Below, piece by piece: positions 26,230 to 35,980 of a stretch of DNA of 64,000 nt. A program made the translations under genes and the position numbers. The notes beneath the pieces were generated by a model. It had not been told where the DNA came from. It saw only the letters and a program-made list of their open reading frames with translations, and did not search any database. Numbering within the stretch: position 1 is the stretch's first letter; every line of letters starts with the position of its first letter. The stretch spans positions 62,001 to 126,000 of the forward strand of contig NZ_CP099993.1 of assembly GCF_024138125.1 (NCBI RefSeq), given 5' to 3'. This DNA is from Halorussus salilacus. Its GTDB lineage: Archaea > Halobacteriota > Halobacteria > Halobacteriales > Haladaptataceae.

Positions 26230-26340
26230 CGACCGCGAGAGAGGTCTCGTCGTCGCTCGCGACTGACGCCCGTCGGACGCAGGCAGCTCGAAAACCCGAA
26301 TTTTAATTACAATCCACGTTAGATATACGAAAACAGACAG

Positions 26341-26925
26341 ATGTCCACAACGACACGCGAGACGCGTCCCGTCGGGGCGGGTGGGGCCGACGCGACCCGA
26401 CCTTCCAGGGAGGTGATGTTCGACTTGCTGGGCAACGCGCGGCGGCGGTGGGTCCTCCGGCACCTGCTCGACGACCGGGCGATGACGCTCACGGACCTGA
26501 GCGCCCGGGTCGCGGCGTGGGAGAACGACACCACGGTCGAGGACGTTTCCTCGCGCCAGCGAAAGCAGGTGTACTCCTCGCTCTACCAGACCCACATCCC
26601 GCGACTCAGCGAGCACGGTCTGGTCGAGTACGACGCCGACGAGCGCGTCGTCGAACTCACCGGCGACCCCGAACTCCTCCGGCGGTTCCTCGAAATCGAG
26701 GGACCGAGACGGGGTCGGTCGTCCCACCAGTGGAGCCGCTACTTCCTCTGGACCGCGGTGGTCGGGAGCGCGGTCATCGCGGGCCACTGGCTCGGGACCA
26801 CGCCCGCCGACAGCATCACCACCGAGAGCCTCTACGGACTGCTCACGGTGGTCTTCATGATGCTCAGCGTTTCGTTCGTCATGGCGGTCGAGGGCGAGAA
26901 ACTACTCCGGAAAATCGGCCAGTAG
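26341..26925 (+). CDS. Membrane-anchored HTH protein (DUF7344-like)
   Basis: 194-aa haloarchaeal regulator. Residues about 28-115 form a winged-helix domain (MFDLLGNARRRWVLRHLLDD ... QRKQVYSSLYQTHIPRLSEHGLVEYD). Two TM helices follow (about 139-157 and 166-186). The DNA-binding domain is thus tethered to the membrane, suggesting sensing of envelope conditions (inference). Upstream AT-rich DNA (26299-26330, including ttttaatta) is the probable promoter. Confidence 0.85.
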   Translation: MSTTTRETRPVGAGGADATRPSREVMFDLLGNARRRWVLRHLLDDRAMTLTDLSARVAAWENDTTVEDVSSRQRKQVYSSLYQTHIPRLSEHGLVEYDADERVVELTGDPELLRRFLEIEGPRRGRSSHQWSRYFLWTAVVGSAVIAGHWLGTTPADSITTESLYGLLTVVFMMLSVSFVMAVEGEKLLRKIGQ

Positions 26926-27014
26926 TCGATTCGCAGCGGTAGGTCTTTTGCAGTTACTGCCCGAAAATATGGGTCGTCTCGTCGCCCGACTGTGAGTTTC
27001 AGCGAGCGTTCGGT

Positions 27015-27049
27015 GCGCGGAGGCCGCGCCTGCGGCGCGGCCTCCGCGC
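27015..27049. repeat. 15-bp-arm hairpin in 26926-27315 intergenic region
   Basis: Arms 27015-27029 and 27035-27049 with loop ctgcg. The 390-bp gap contains no credible gene; the only contents seen are this stem and the duplicated hairpin near 27214-27326. It may terminate the DUF7344-like gene. Confidence 0.55.
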
Positions 27050-27213
27050 GTGACGGTCACTCGGTGAGAATCAGAAATCCGCGAAAGTTAGAAATTCAGA
27101 AAGCGCCGCAGGCGATTTTCACGTCTCAATCGCCGCTCTCTGCGGGTCGGAGATCGAATGTCCTCGACGCCCGCCGGGAGTCTCGGAGTTCCATCGTCGA
27201 ACTCTGGGAAAAC

Positions 27214-27326
27214 GATGATTAAGTGCGTTCGGCCCGCTTCGCGGGCCTCACAGCTCAGTCGTCGCTCTCTGCGAATCTGATGACTAAATGTGCTCGGCCA
27301 CAGGGGCCTCGCAGTTTAGTCATCAG
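27214..27326 (-). repeat. Two degenerate copies of a hairpin at the ALDH 3' end
   Basis: Copy A is 27214-27264 (inner stem ggcccgc/gcgggcc) and copy B about 27279-27326. In copy B the arms 27279-27288 and 27314-27323 are exact complements (gatgactaaa / tttagtcatc), and one arm contains the ALDH stop codon. Likely duplicated terminators. Confidence 0.6.
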
Positions 27327-28854
27327 ACTCGGTCTTGATGTCCGCGCTGAGCCCCTGGGCCATCTCGATGTCCTTGCTGTTGTTCAGCGTCCACGCCGTG
27401 CGCTCGGTGACGGCCTCGATGGCCTCGCGGGCGCTCGGGTAGCCGTTGCCCGACTTCTTGACGCCGCCGAACGGGAGCTGGACCTCCGCGCCGATGCACG
27501 GGAGGTTGGCGTACGCCAGCCCGAGTTCCGCCTCGTCGCGGAAGTGGTTGATCTGGCGGTAGTCCTCGGAGATGACCGCACCCGCGAGCCCGTACGGGGT
27601 GTCGTTGTGAATCTCCATCGCGCGCTCGATGTCGCCGGAGTACTCGATGAGCGCGACGTGGGGACCGAAGACCTCCTCCTTGATGCAGCGCAGGTCCGGG
27701 TCGTAGTCGACTTCGTAGACGAACGGGCCGACCCAGTAGCCGTCCTCGTGGCCCTCGGGGATTTCGTCGTCGTCGAGTTCCTCGCGGTCGACCAGCACGT
27801 TCGCGCCCTCCTGGCGCGCGAGGTCGTTGTACTTGCCGAACTTCTCGACCTGCTCTTCGTTGACCATCGGGCCCATGAAGGTGTCCTCGTCGAGGGGGTC
27901 GCCGACCGAGACCTGCTCGGCGAGTTCGACGTAGCGCTCCTTGAACTCGTCGTATACGTCCTCGTGGACGATGAGGCGCTCGGAGGAGACACAGCGCTGG
28001 CCGGTCGTCTTGAACGAGGACATGACCGCCGAGTGGACCGCGATGTCGAGGTCGGCCTCCTCGGTGATGACGATGCCGTTCTTGCCGCCCATCTCGCAGG
28101 CCGCGAGCTTGCCGGGTTCGCCGCCGACCTTGCCCGCGATCTTGTGGCCGACCTCGCTACTGCCGGTGAACAGGACGGTGTCGACGCGCTCGTCCTCGAC
28201 GATGGCGTTTCCGGCGTCGCCGAAGCCCTGGACCATGTTGAACACGCCCTCGGGGATGCCCGCGTCCTCGAACATCTCCGCGATTATCTGGCCGCACCAC
28301 GGGGTCTGCTCGGCGGGCTTCCAGACGACGGTGTTGCCCTCGACCAGCGCGAGCGCCATGTGCCAGAACGGGATGGCGACCGGGAAGTTCCACGGCGTGA
28401 TACAGCCGATGATGCCCCGCGGCTTGCGGCGCATGTAGGCGTCTTTGCTCGGAATCTCGGAGGGAACCACGTCGCCGTGGGGGTGACGGGCGTTGCCCGC
28501 GGCCCACTCGACCATGTGGGCGGCCTCGACCACGTCGGCCTTCCCCTCGGATATCTCCTTGCCGCACTCCTTGGTGATGACCTCGCCGAGTTCGTCGGTC
28601 CGGTCTTTGAGTTCGTGGTAGATGTCCCAGAGGTACTCCGCGCGGTCGATGTACGAGAGGTTCCGCCACTCGTCTTCGGCCGCCTCGGCCGCCGCGAGCG
28701 CGGCGTCCACGTCCTCGGGGGTCCCGCGGTGGAACTCGCCGAGCGACTCCTTGGTCGCGGGGTTGACGCTCTCGAACGTCTCGTCGCCCGCACCCTCGGT
28801 CCACTCGCCGCCGATGTAGTGCTCGTACGTCTGCTCGCTGGCTTGCTGGCTCAT
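27316..28854 (-). CDS. Aldehyde dehydrogenase family protein
   Basis: 512-aa NAD(P)-dependent aldehyde oxidiser. Visible motifs: TPWNFPVAIPFWH, cofactor-fold FTGSSEVGHKI, catalytic Glu in CEMGGKNG, catalytic Cys in TTGQRCVSSERL, and late PFGGVKKSGNG. Length is normal. Substrate cannot be decided; semialdehyde or medium aldehyde dehydrogenases are both possible. Monocistronic, with a TATA-like element on the minus strand at about 28881-28889. Confidence 0.92.
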   Translation of the reverse strand: MSQQASEQTYEHYIGGEWTEGAGDETFESVNPATKESLGEFHRGTPEDVDAALAAAEAAEDEWRNLSYIDRAEYLWDIYHELKDRTDELGEVITKECGKEISEGKADVVEAAHMVEWAAGNARHPHGDVVPSEIPSKDAYMRRKPRGIIGCITPWNFPVAIPFWHMALALVEGNTVVWKPAEQTPWCGQIIAEMFEDAGIPEGVFNMVQGFGDAGNAIVEDERVDTVLFTGSSEVGHKIAGKVGGEPGKLAACEMGGKNGIVITEEADLDIAVHSAVMSSFKTTGQRCVSSERLIVHEDVYDEFKERYVELAEQVSVGDPLDEDTFMGPMVNEEQVEKFGKYNDLARQEGANVLVDREELDDDEIPEGHEDGYWVGPFVYEVDYDPDLRCIKEEVFGPHVALIEYSGDIERAMEIHNDTPYGLAGAVISEDYRQINHFRDEAELGLAYANLPCIGAEVQLPFGGVKKSGNGYPSAREAIEAVTERTAWTLNNSKDIEMAQGLSADIKTESDD

Positions 28855-28902
28855 GCTCGGATGGAGATTGAATCGGCCACGATAAAAAGCCCACTCAATC
28901 GC

Positions 28903-28928
28903 CGGGCGTTCGGCGCGCCGAACGCCCG
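28903..28928. terminator. 26-bp perfect palindrome between RIO-like kinase and ALDH
   Basis: 13-bp arms 28903-28915 and 28916-28928 with no spacer. Placed after the kinase stop on the minus strand and upstream of the ALDH TATA-like element. Confidence 0.55.
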
Positions 28929-28974
28929 CGACTCCCGCTCGGATTCGCCCGTTACTCCTCTTCGGATTCGCCCG

Positions 28975-29784
28975 CTACTCCCGCTCGGACTCCGCGAGTT
29001 TCTCTATCTCGGCCTTGACCTCGACCGCGTCGAAGTCGTGGTCGGGCCGGATGTTCACGAAGTCGAGGAACTCGCGGCCAGCGAGCAACTCCTCGGGCGA
29101 GTAGTGTTCGACGGCGGCGGTGACCGCCCGACGCGCGCCGATGAGGGGTTCGAGCGCGCCCAGCGCGCACGCGAGGTCGTACGACCGCGCCTCCGCGAGG
29201 CCGTCCTCGCGGACGCTGGTCGCGTCGATGAAGTAGACCGCCCCGTCGTGGACGAGGACGTTCTCGCCCCGCAGGTCGCCGTGAGCGAGACCGTGGGCGT
29301 GCATGACCGACAGCGCCTCGAACACCTCGGGCGCGAAGCGCTCGACCTCGTCGGGCGGGCAGTCGTCGAGCGAGCGGAACTCCGGGAGGTACTCCATCAC
29401 GAGCACGCCCATGCCGTCGACCTCGAACGCCTCTATCGGCGCGGGGACGTTCACGCCGATGTCGCGCATCCGCCGGGTGGCTTCGAGTTCGTGCTCGGCC
29501 ATCTCCATCGGGTCGGCGAAGTGCTCGAAGAAGCCCTCGGTGCCCGACGAGAAGACCCCGAGGTTGCGCGCCCCGGTGAACAGCGCGTGGACCAGCGAGT
29601 TCTGGCCCGTCACGATCTTCACGAACCACCGGTCGTTCACCACCGCGGGCGTCGAGAGCCAGTTGTCGGCGTCGAGGAACTCCACCCGGAGCTCGGACTC
29701 GTCGTAGCGCGCCGCTAACTCCCGGAACACGGTTTCGAGGCGGTCCCACTCGATGGTGCCCCGAACCAACCGCCGGATGCTCAT
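28975..29784 (-). CDS. RIO/Bud32-like atypical protein kinase
   Basis: 269-aa kinase-like protein. The N-lobe has an RWFVKIVTGQNS segment with the candidate ATP-binding Lys. The catalytic loop HGLAHGDLRGENV (about 175-187) and metal-binding YFIDATS (about 195) are intact, the latter reading IDA in place of DFG-type motifs, as in RIO/Bud32 kinases. It lacks the N-terminal winged helix of Rio2, so it is a stand-alone haloarchaeal branch. A TATA-like stretch on the minus strand at 29808-29818 indicates a leaderless mRNA. Confidence 0.85.
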   Translation of the reverse strand: MSIRRLVRGTIEWDRLETVFRELAARYDESELRVEFLDADNWLSTPAVVNDRWFVKIVTGQNSLVHALFTGARNLGVFSSGTEGFFEHFADPMEMAEHELEATRRMRDIGVNVPAPIEAFEVDGMGVLVMEYLPEFRSLDDCPPDEVERFAPEVFEALSVMHAHGLAHGDLRGENVLVHDGAVYFIDATSVREDGLAEARSYDLACALGALEPLIGARRAVTAAVEHYSPEELLAGREFLDFVNIRPDHDFDAVEVKAEIEKLAESERE

Positions 29785-29927
29785 CGGGTGTCGGTTGGCG
29801 GTGCGAGTTTAAAAATACATCCGCCGAACGGCCCGGGAACGTCCTGCGACGCCGGAGATTCACCCCTGACCGCTCGCTACTGGTTTCGTACCGCTCACGG
29901 GGGGTCGCGGTAACGGCTCGGCTCGTG

Positions 29928-30665
29928 TTAGTCGTCGTAGAACGTGAGCCTGATGTCGTCACTGCAGGTCAGCGTGCCGACATTTTCGGTGACACAACTG
30001 GTATCGCAGTAAGTTCGGGTAACCTCGGCGGTGACGGAAACGTTCATCCATCGGTAGACGTTTCCGGGGTCCTCAACCTCCCGCTCGAAGTTGATGACGG
30101 GATTCATCGAACCCGTACTCTCGTCACCCGGAGTACCGAATTTGTAGCTCACGGTTTCTCGCGTAACGTCGCTGAGATGTTGTTCCTGTTTCATATCGGG
30201 GATGGGGAACGAAACCCCGACGAGGCGGGCGATTGCCTCTTCCATCGCCGTTTTGACGATTTCCTCGAGGTAATCGTCCTTAAGCGACGATTCCTCGTAG
30301 GCCTCGGCGGAGGAGACGTACGCGAATCCGTCGTCTACATCGTCGGTTGATCCAGCGTAGAAATCGACCTCCATGGTCGCTGGGCCGATAGAGTAGTCCC
30401 AATAGGTGCTGTCGTCCTCGATGTGCGAGCCGAAGCTCATGATGTAGGGGGACTCGTAATCGTAGATGTCGTTGTCCCCATCGGGAGCGCGTACTTCGAG
30501 CGACAACTGGGCGTCTACGTCATCGTCCGAAAGTTCGTCCTCGTCGCCGCCGACGGTGCCGTAATTGTCCGCCATCACGGGTTGGCTCAGACTACCGAGC
30601 GTAGCCAGACCGATGGTTGCACTCGTTCCTCGCTTCAACATCTTGCGCCGGGTCATCCGGTCCAT
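29928..30665 (-). CDS. Tat-signal secreted protein of unknown function
   Basis: 245-aa protein beginning MDRMTRRKMLKRG, a twin-arginine signal ending near QPVMADNYG. The mature part is Asp/Tyr/Ser-rich and beta-type with two nearby Cys in TYCDTSCVTENVGTLTC. No known domain. The gene is visibly lower in GC than its neighbours and is preceded by about 100 bp of very AT-rich DNA with a TATA-like element (30689-30697), so it may be a recent acquisition. Confidence 0.75.
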   Translation of the reverse strand: MDRMTRRKMLKRGTSATIGLATLGSLSQPVMADNYGTVGGDEDELSDDDVDAQLSLEVRAPDGDNDIYDYESPYIMSFGSHIEDDSTYWDYSIGPATMEVDFYAGSTDDVDDGFAYVSSAEAYEESSLKDDYLEEIVKTAMEEAIARLVGVSFPIPDMKQEQHLSDVTRETVSYKFGTPGDESTGSMNPVINFEREVEDPGNVYRWMNVSVTAEVTRTYCDTSCVTENVGTLTCSDDIRLTFYDD

Positions 30666-30780
30666 ATCGGATGAGTAGAAAATTACTGTATTAAATATTT
30701 TGATTTTTATCTAGATAACTAATAATTTATATCTATTTATACAGTATTTAGGTTGCGTTGTATCGTCGCTCTCGTAGCGG
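30666..30780. other. AT-rich intergenic segment
   Basis: The stretch 30670-30760 is strongly AT-rich compared with the rest of the window. It contains the promoter of the secreted protein on the minus strand; no gene was seen. Confidence 0.6.
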
Positions 30781-30850
30781 CGTCCAACGACTTAGTAGTC
30801 GGTAGTCTCGGCCGTGAACGAGCCAGTCCGAGCGTGCTGGCTTCGCTGTC

Positions 30851-30856
30851 TTTATA
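30851..30856 (+). promoter_or_regulatory. TATA box of acyl-CoA dehydrogenase 1
   Basis: The sequence tttata lies 25-30 nt upstream of the ATG at 30881, fitting a leaderless transcript. Confidence 0.6.
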
Positions 30857-30880
30857 CTACCACTCGCGCAAAATTTGCGT

Positions 30881-32023
30881 ATGGATTTCAGCCTTCCCGA
30901 CGAGCATCGGATGATTCGGGACACCGTCCGGGAGTTCTGCGAGGAGGAGATCGCTCCCATCGCCCAGGACATCGAGGACGAGCACCGCTTCCCCGAGGAG
31001 ATCTTCGACCAGCTCGCCGACCTCGACATGATGGGCGTGCCCGTCAGCGAGGAGTACGGCGGCCTCGGTGGCGACCAGCTGATGTACGCGCTCGTGACCG
31101 AGGAACTCGGGCGCGTGTCGGGGTCGGTCGGGCTCTCGTACGCCGCCCACGTCTCGCTCGCGAGCAAGCCCATCGAGCTGTTCGGCACCGACGAGCAGAA
31201 AGAGCGCTGGCTCCGCCCGCTCGCGGAGGGCGAGTACCTCGGGTCGTGGGCGCTCACCGAACCCGGGTCGGGGTCGGACGCCAGCGACATGGACACCACC
31301 GCCGAGCGCGAGGGCGATGAATGGGTCCTCAACGGCACCAAGCAGTTCATCACCAACGCCAGCGAGGCCGGGAGCGTCCTCGTGAAGGCGGTCACCGACC
31401 CCGACGCTGGCTACGACGGCATCTCCACCTTCATCGTCGACCCCCGCGAGGACGACGGCTTCGAGGTCACGACCCTCTGGGACAAGATGGGGCTGAACGC
31501 CTCCCCGACCTGCGAAATCCAGCTGAACGACGTCCGCCTCACCGAGGACCGTCTGCTCGGCGAGGAGGGAGAGGGCTGGGACCAGACCAAGAAGACGCTG
31601 GACGGCGGGCGAATCTCCATCGCCGCGCTCTCGACGGGTCTCGCGCAGGGCGCGTTCGAGGCCGCCAGGGAGTACAGCACCGAGCGCGAGCAGTTCGGCC
31701 AGCCCATCTCGAAGTTCGACGCCGTCCGGAACAAGGTGGTGTCGATGGACCGCAAAATCGAACGCGCGCGCCTGCTGACCCACAAGGCGGCCTGCAGGTA
31801 CGACGAGGGCCACTCGGTCTCCCACGAGAGCGCGCTCGCCAAGCTCGACGCCAGCGAGGCCGCCCGCGAGGTGGCCGAGGACGCGGTGCAGGTGCTGGGC
31901 GGCTACGGCTACACCACCGACTTCGCGCCCCAGCGGTTCCTCCGGGACGCGAAGCTGATGGAGATCGGTGAGGGGACCAGCGAGATACAGCACCTCGTCA
32001 TCGGGCGCGAACTCGGGCTGTAA
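30881..32023 (+). CDS. Acyl-CoA dehydrogenase (first paralogue)
   Basis: 380-aa FAD enzyme of fatty-acid or branched-chain acyl-CoA oxidation. Starts MDFSLPDEHRMIRDTVREF. FAD/substrate motifs are visible: ALTEPGSGSD (about 125-135), WVLNGTKQFITNA, and the catalytic-base region EIGEGTSEIQHLVIGREL near the C-terminus. Full family length. A second paralogue starts at 54994. Electrons would pass to ETF encoded elsewhere. Ends at a strong hairpin shared with the converging gdhB. Confidence 0.93.
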   Translation: MDFSLPDEHRMIRDTVREFCEEEIAPIAQDIEDEHRFPEEIFDQLADLDMMGVPVSEEYGGLGGDQLMYALVTEELGRVSGSVGLSYAAHVSLASKPIELFGTDEQKERWLRPLAEGEYLGSWALTEPGSGSDASDMDTTAEREGDEWVLNGTKQFITNASEAGSVLVKAVTDPDAGYDGISTFIVDPREDDGFEVTTLWDKMGLNASPTCEIQLNDVRLTEDRLLGEEGEGWDQTKKTLDGGRISIAALSTGLAQGAFEAAREYSTEREQFGQPISKFDAVRNKVVSMDRKIERARLLTHKAACRYDEGHSVSHESALAKLDASEAAREVAEDAVQVLGGYGYTTDFAPQRFLRDAKLMEIGEGTSEIQHLVIGRELGL

Positions 32024-32050
32024 GCAGGCGGTTCCGACGGCCGTAAGGCC

Positions 32051-32085
32051 CGCGCTCGGGGCGACCGTCGGTCGCCCCGAGCGCG
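32051..32085. terminator. 16-bp-arm hairpin between acyl-CoA dehydrogenase and gdhB
   Basis: Arms 32051-32066 and 32070-32085 with loop gtc, followed by ttgttc. It starts 28 nt after the acyl-CoA dehydrogenase stop. Confidence 0.6.
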
Positions 32086-32194
32086 TTGTTCACAGTTCTC
32101 CGTCCGGCTCACCGTTCTCCGAGCGAACGTAATCGCTTTCGGGGCGGAGTGTCTGAGGTAACTCGGTGACGAGCGGTGGGCGGTCACCCGCAGC

Positions 32195-33451
32195 TCAGGG
32201 CCAGTTGCCGCTCTCCTCGTAGGCGTCGGCGACGCGCTGGACTGCGACCGCGTAGGCGGCGGTCCGCATGTTGGGCGCGTCGGTCTCCTCGTAGGTCTCG
32301 ACGAGTTCGTCGAAGGCGTCAGTGATGATGCGTTCGAGTTCCTCGTTGACCCGCTCTTCGGTCCAGTAGAAGCGCTGGCGGTTCTGGACCCACTCGAAGT
32401 ACGAGACCGTCACCCCGCCCGCGTTCGCGAGGATGTCGGGGAAGACGTAGGTGTCCGAGTCGGCGAGCACGTCGTCTGCCTCGGGCGTGAGCGGACCGTT
32501 CGCGGCCTCGACCACGACGTCGGCCCGCACGTCTCGCGCGAGGTCGCCGTCGATGGCGTTCTCCAGCGCGGCGGGCACCAGCAGGTCCACGTCGAGGGTC
32601 AGCAGGTCGTCGTTCGAGAACTCCTCGTCGGCACCGGGATAGCCGGTGACGCTCCCGGTCTCGTTCTTGTGCTGTTTCACGTCCCGGGGGTCGAAGCCGT
32701 CCTCGGTGTAGATGGCGCCGCTGGAGTCGCTGACCGCGACCACGTTCGCGCCGAGGCCGTGGATGAGCTTCGCCGCGATCCAGCCAGCGTTGCCGTACCC
32801 CTGCACCGCGACGCTCGCGCCCTCCATCTCCTTGTCGAGGTAGTCGAACGCCTCGCGGGCGGTGAGCATTGTCGAGCGGCCCGTCGCCTCGACGCGGCCC
32901 TCGCTGCCGCCGCTCTCGATGGCCTTCCCCGTGATGACGCCGGGTTCGGTCGTGTTTTCCAGCGTCTCGTAGGTGTCTTTGATCCAGTTCATCTCGCGCT
33001 GGCCGGTGTTCACGTCGGGCGCGGGGATGTCGCGGTCCTCGCCGACCAGTGGTCGGAGTTCCTTGGCGAACGAACGCGTGATGCGTTCGAGTTCGGCCTC
33101 GCTGTACTGGTCCGGGTCGATGACGATGCCGCCCTTCCCGCCGCCGTACGGGATGTCCACGATGGCCGTCTTGTAGACCATCCATCCCGAGAGCGCCTTC
33201 ACCTCGTCGCGCGAGACGCCGGGGTGGTATCGGATACCGCCCTTGTACGGGCCTCGGTCGCCGTTGAACTGCGAGCGGAACGCCTTGAACACCTCGACTC
33301 TCCCGTCGTCCATCTCGACCGAGAGGTTGGTTTCGAGCACCCGCTCGGGGTGTTTGAGTCGCTCCAGTACGTCGTCGGGGACGTCTACGTACTCCGACGC
33401 GTCGTCGACCTGTTCTTGTAAGCTCTCGAAGGGGTTTGCTTGCTCGGACAT
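32195..33451 (-). CDS. gdhB: Glutamate dehydrogenase (GdhB type)
   Basis: 418-aa oxidoreductase interconverting glutamate and 2-oxoglutarate plus ammonia. Catalytic-domain motifs: [20 protein letters not shown] (with the catalytic Lys) and IPAPDVNTG. The dinucleotide fold has [12 protein letters not shown] 33451 (MSEQANPF) is chosen; the in-frame extension to 33499 has no family counterpart. Divergent from a second GDH gene, with about 300 nt between starts. Confidence 0.93.
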   Translation of the reverse strand: MSEQANPFESLQEQVDDASEYVDVPDDVLERLKHPERVLETNLSVEMDDGRVEVFKAFRSQFNGDRGPYKGGIRYHPGVSRDEVKALSGWMVYKTAIVDIPYGGGKGGIVIDPDQYSEAELERITRSFAKELRPLVGEDRDIPAPDVNTGQREMNWIKDTYETLENTTEPGVITGKAIESGGSEGRVEATGRSTMLTAREAFDYLDKEMEGASVAVQGYGNAGWIAAKLIHGLGANVVAVSDSSGAIYTEDGFDPRDVKQHKNETGSVTGYPGADEEFSNDDLLTLDVDLLVPAALENAIDGDLARDVRADVVVEAANGPLTPEADDVLADSDTYVFPDILANAGGVTVSYFEWVQNRQRFYWTEERVNEELERIITDAFDELVETYEETDAPNMRTAAYAVAVQRVADAYEESGNWP

Positions 33452-33752
33452 GGTCTGGTAAATTCTGCCAACACGTAGGCTGTCACGGTGGACATTCATA
33501 CAGTTTCCGGAAGCGTATCGGCAAAAAAACGGGCTCTCGAAGGCGGAGCCGCCGGTTCGACTCGTACCGTTTAGATTCCGAATCCCGCATGAGTGTGTGT
33601 ATAAGGCCCTAAGTCGAAACTATAGCATTAATATTTTATACGACTGCGGGAAGGTACTCCTACGATGGGTCGCTGCGACGAGTCGCGTCGGTCCGGGGGG
33701 TCCCGGCCGAGCGGGTGCGACGACTTCCCAGCGGCGACACCACGACCACACC

Positions 33753-35054
33753 ATGTCTTCAGGAACAGTCGAATCCACGGAGCCGGAGGGTAGCGACGAG
33801 CAGACCGAAGAGCCCGAGTCGGCGCTCGAAACCGCGCGCCGACAGCTCGAACACGCCGCGGCCCACCTCGACGTGGACCCCGGCGTCATCGAGCGACTCA
33901 AGCACCCGACCAAGGTCCACCGGGTCGCGGTGCCGCTCGAACGCGACGACGGCAACGTCGAGGTGTACACGGGCTATCGGTCCCAGCACGACGACGTTCG
34001 GGGACCGTACAAGGGCGGCCTGCGCTTCCACCCGCATGTGAGCGAGGAGGAGTGCGTGGGGCTGTCGATGTGGATGACGTGGAAGTGCGCGGTGATGGAC
34101 CTGCCGTTCGGGGGCGGGAAGGGCGGCATCGTCGTCGACCCCAAGGACCTCAGCACCGACGAGAAGGAGCGACTCACCCGCCGGTTCGCCGAGGAACTCC
34201 GACCCTTTATCGGGCCGAAGAAGGACATTCCGGCACCCGACATGGGGACCGACGCTCAGACGATGGCGTGGTTCATGGACGCCTACTCGATGCAGGAGGG
34301 CGAGACCATCCCCGGTGTCGTGACCGGCAAGCCGCCGATAGTGGGCGGGAGCAAGGGCCGCGAGGAAGCGCCGGGACGGTCGGTCGCCATCATCGCCCGC
34401 GAGGCCGCCGACTACTACGACTACGACCTCGAAGAGACGACCGTCGCGGTACAGGGGTTCGGGAGCGTCGGAGCGAACGCCGCGCGCCTGCTCGACGACT
34501 GGGGTGCGAACGTGGTCGCGGTCAGCGACGTGAACGGTGCCATCTACGACCCCGAGGGACTGGACACCCACGCGATACCCTCCCACGAGGAGGAACCCGA
34601 GGCCGTCATGACCCACGACGCGCCCGAGAAGCTCTCGAACGAGAAGATACTCGAACTCGACGTGGACGTGCTGATTCCGGCGGCCATCGGCAACGTCATC
34701 ACAGCCGACAACGCCGGTGACGTGCAGGCCGACGTGGTGGTCGAGGGCGCGAACGGCCCGACCACCTTCGCCGCCGACGCCATCCTCGAAGAGCGCGGGG
34801 TGGGCGTGATTCCGGACATCCTCGCGAACGCGGGCGGAGTCACGGTCTCGTACTTCGAGTGGCTGCAGGACATCAACCGCCGCAAGTGGTCGCTCGAACG
34901 CGTCCACGAGGAACTCGAATCGGAGATGCTGTCGGCGTGGGACGACGTGCGCGCCGAGGTCGAAGAGCGCGACGTCTCGTGGCGCGACGCCGCCTACATC
35001 GTCGCGCTCTCGCGAATCGCCGAGGCCAAGAGCACACGCGGTCTCTGGCCCTGA
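33753..35054 (+). CDS. Glutamate dehydrogenase, second paralogue
   Basis: 433-aa GDH with an acidic N-terminal extension of about 25 residues not seen in the neighbour. Motifs [29 protein letters not shown] and [11 protein letters not shown] are intact. The two copies are clearly diverged in the substrate and cofactor loops (for example [18 protein letters not shown] here against [18 protein letters not shown] in gdhB). This suggests different cofactor or direction. TATA-like sequence (ttttata) near 33632 lies about 115 nt upstream. Confidence 0.93.
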   Translation: MSSGTVESTEPEGSDEQTEEPESALETARRQLEHAAAHLDVDPGVIERLKHPTKVHRVAVPLERDDGNVEVYTGYRSQHDDVRGPYKGGLRFHPHVSEEECVGLSMWMTWKCAVMDLPFGGGKGGIVVDPKDLSTDEKERLTRRFAEELRPFIGPKKDIPAPDMGTDAQTMAWFMDAYSMQEGETIPGVVTGKPPIVGGSKGREEAPGRSVAIIAREAADYYDYDLEETTVAVQGFGSVGANAARLLDDWGANVVAVSDVNGAIYDPEGLDTHAIPSHEEEPEAVMTHDAPEKLSNEKILELDVDVLIPAAIGNVITADNAGDVQADVVVEGANGPTTFAADAILEERGVGVIPDILANAGGVTVSYFEWLQDINRRKWSLERVHEELESEMLSAWDDVRAEVEERDVSWRDAAYIVALSRIAEAKSTRGLWP

Positions 35055-35087
35055 AACCGACCGACGACGGCGCTTCCGAGGTTCCCG

Positions 35088-35954
35088 CTACTTCTCGCCC
35101 GCCGCGCGGGCGTACTCAAGCACGCGCTCGGCCTGCGCGACCAGCGGCGCGTCGATCATCTCGCCGTCCACCCGGAAGACCCCCCGCCCCTCCTCGTCTG
35201 CCTCCCGCTTGGCCGCCAGCACGCGCTCGGCCCACTCGACCCGGTCGGGGTCGGGAGTGAACGCCTCGTTTACGACCGGCACCTGCGCGGGGTGGATGGC
35301 CAGCTTTCCGTCGTAGCCCAGTCCGACCGCGAACTCGGTGTCGTCGGCCAGTCCGTCGGTGTCCTCGATGTCGGTGTAGACGGTGTCGATGGCGTCGACG
35401 CCCGCGGCGCTGGCCGCGAGGACGACGTGCTCGCGCGCGTGGAGCACCTCCGTTCCCTCCGGGGTCCGGGTCGCGCCGATGTCGGCGGCGAGGTCCTCCG
35501 CGCCGAACGCGAGCGCGTCGGTCTCGGGGACGCGGGCTATCTCCTCGGCCGCGAGGATTCCGGCGGCCGTCTCGACCAGCGCGAGGACGGGGACCGAGCA
35601 GTCGCGCTCGTCGAGGAGGCGCGCGAGGGTCTCTACGTCCCCGGCCGTCTCGGTCTTGGGGAGCATCACCGCGTCGAGGGTGAGGTCGTCCCGCTCGCTT
35701 CGGTCGCCCAGAATCCCGCGGACGTCGTCATCCGCGTCGATTCCGGCGGGGTTGACGCGAACGCACACCTCGGCGTCGGGGGAGAACTCGGGGTCGGCGA
35801 GGACCTCGCCGACCGCCTCGCGGGCCTCGTCCTTCCGGCCGGGCGCGACCGCGTCTTCGAGGTCGAAGACGATCACGTCGGCACCCGCGCTCGGCGCTTT
35901 GCGCATCATCTCCGGGCGGTCGCCCGGCGTGAACATGACGCTTCTGCGAGCCAT
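35088..35954 (-). CDS. citE: HpcH/HpaI aldolase / CitE-type lyase
   Basis: 288-aa TIM-barrel lyase related to citrate lyase beta and malyl-CoA or beta-methylmalyl-CoA lyases. Signature regions: RSVMFTPGDRPEMMRKAP, VIVFDLEDAVAPGRKDEAR with acidic metal ligands, ALVETAAGI, and YDGKLAIHPAQV. No citrate lyase alpha or gamma gene is near, so a CoA-thioester lyase role is more likely than citrate cleavage. Beside glutamate dehydrogenases and a MaoC hydratase, this fits the haloarchaeal methylaspartate/acyl-CoA network (inference). Confidence 0.88.
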   Translation of the reverse strand: MARRSVMFTPGDRPEMMRKAPSAGADVIVFDLEDAVAPGRKDEAREAVGEVLADPEFSPDAEVCVRVNPAGIDADDDVRGILGDRSERDDLTLDAVMLPKTETAGDVETLARLLDERDCSVPVLALVETAAGILAAEEIARVPETDALAFGAEDLAADIGATRTPEGTEVLHAREHVVLAASAAGVDAIDTVYTDIEDTDGLADDTEFAVGLGYDGKLAIHPAQVPVVNEAFTPDPDRVEWAERVLAAKREADEEGRGVFRVDGEMIDAPLVAQAERVLEYARAAGEK

Positions 35955-35980
35955 GCGCGGACCGACGGGACGCGGTGGTT

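Noticed and set aside
26992..27222. 76-codon plus-strand frame after the DUF7344-like gene
   Set aside because: It is built across a hairpin, has no promoter, and lacks haloarchaeal composition.
27223..29718. 831-codon plus-strand frame opposite the aldehyde dehydrogenase and RIO-like kinase
   Set aside because: Composition is typical of an antisense shadow, and both minus-strand genes have intact catalytic motifs.
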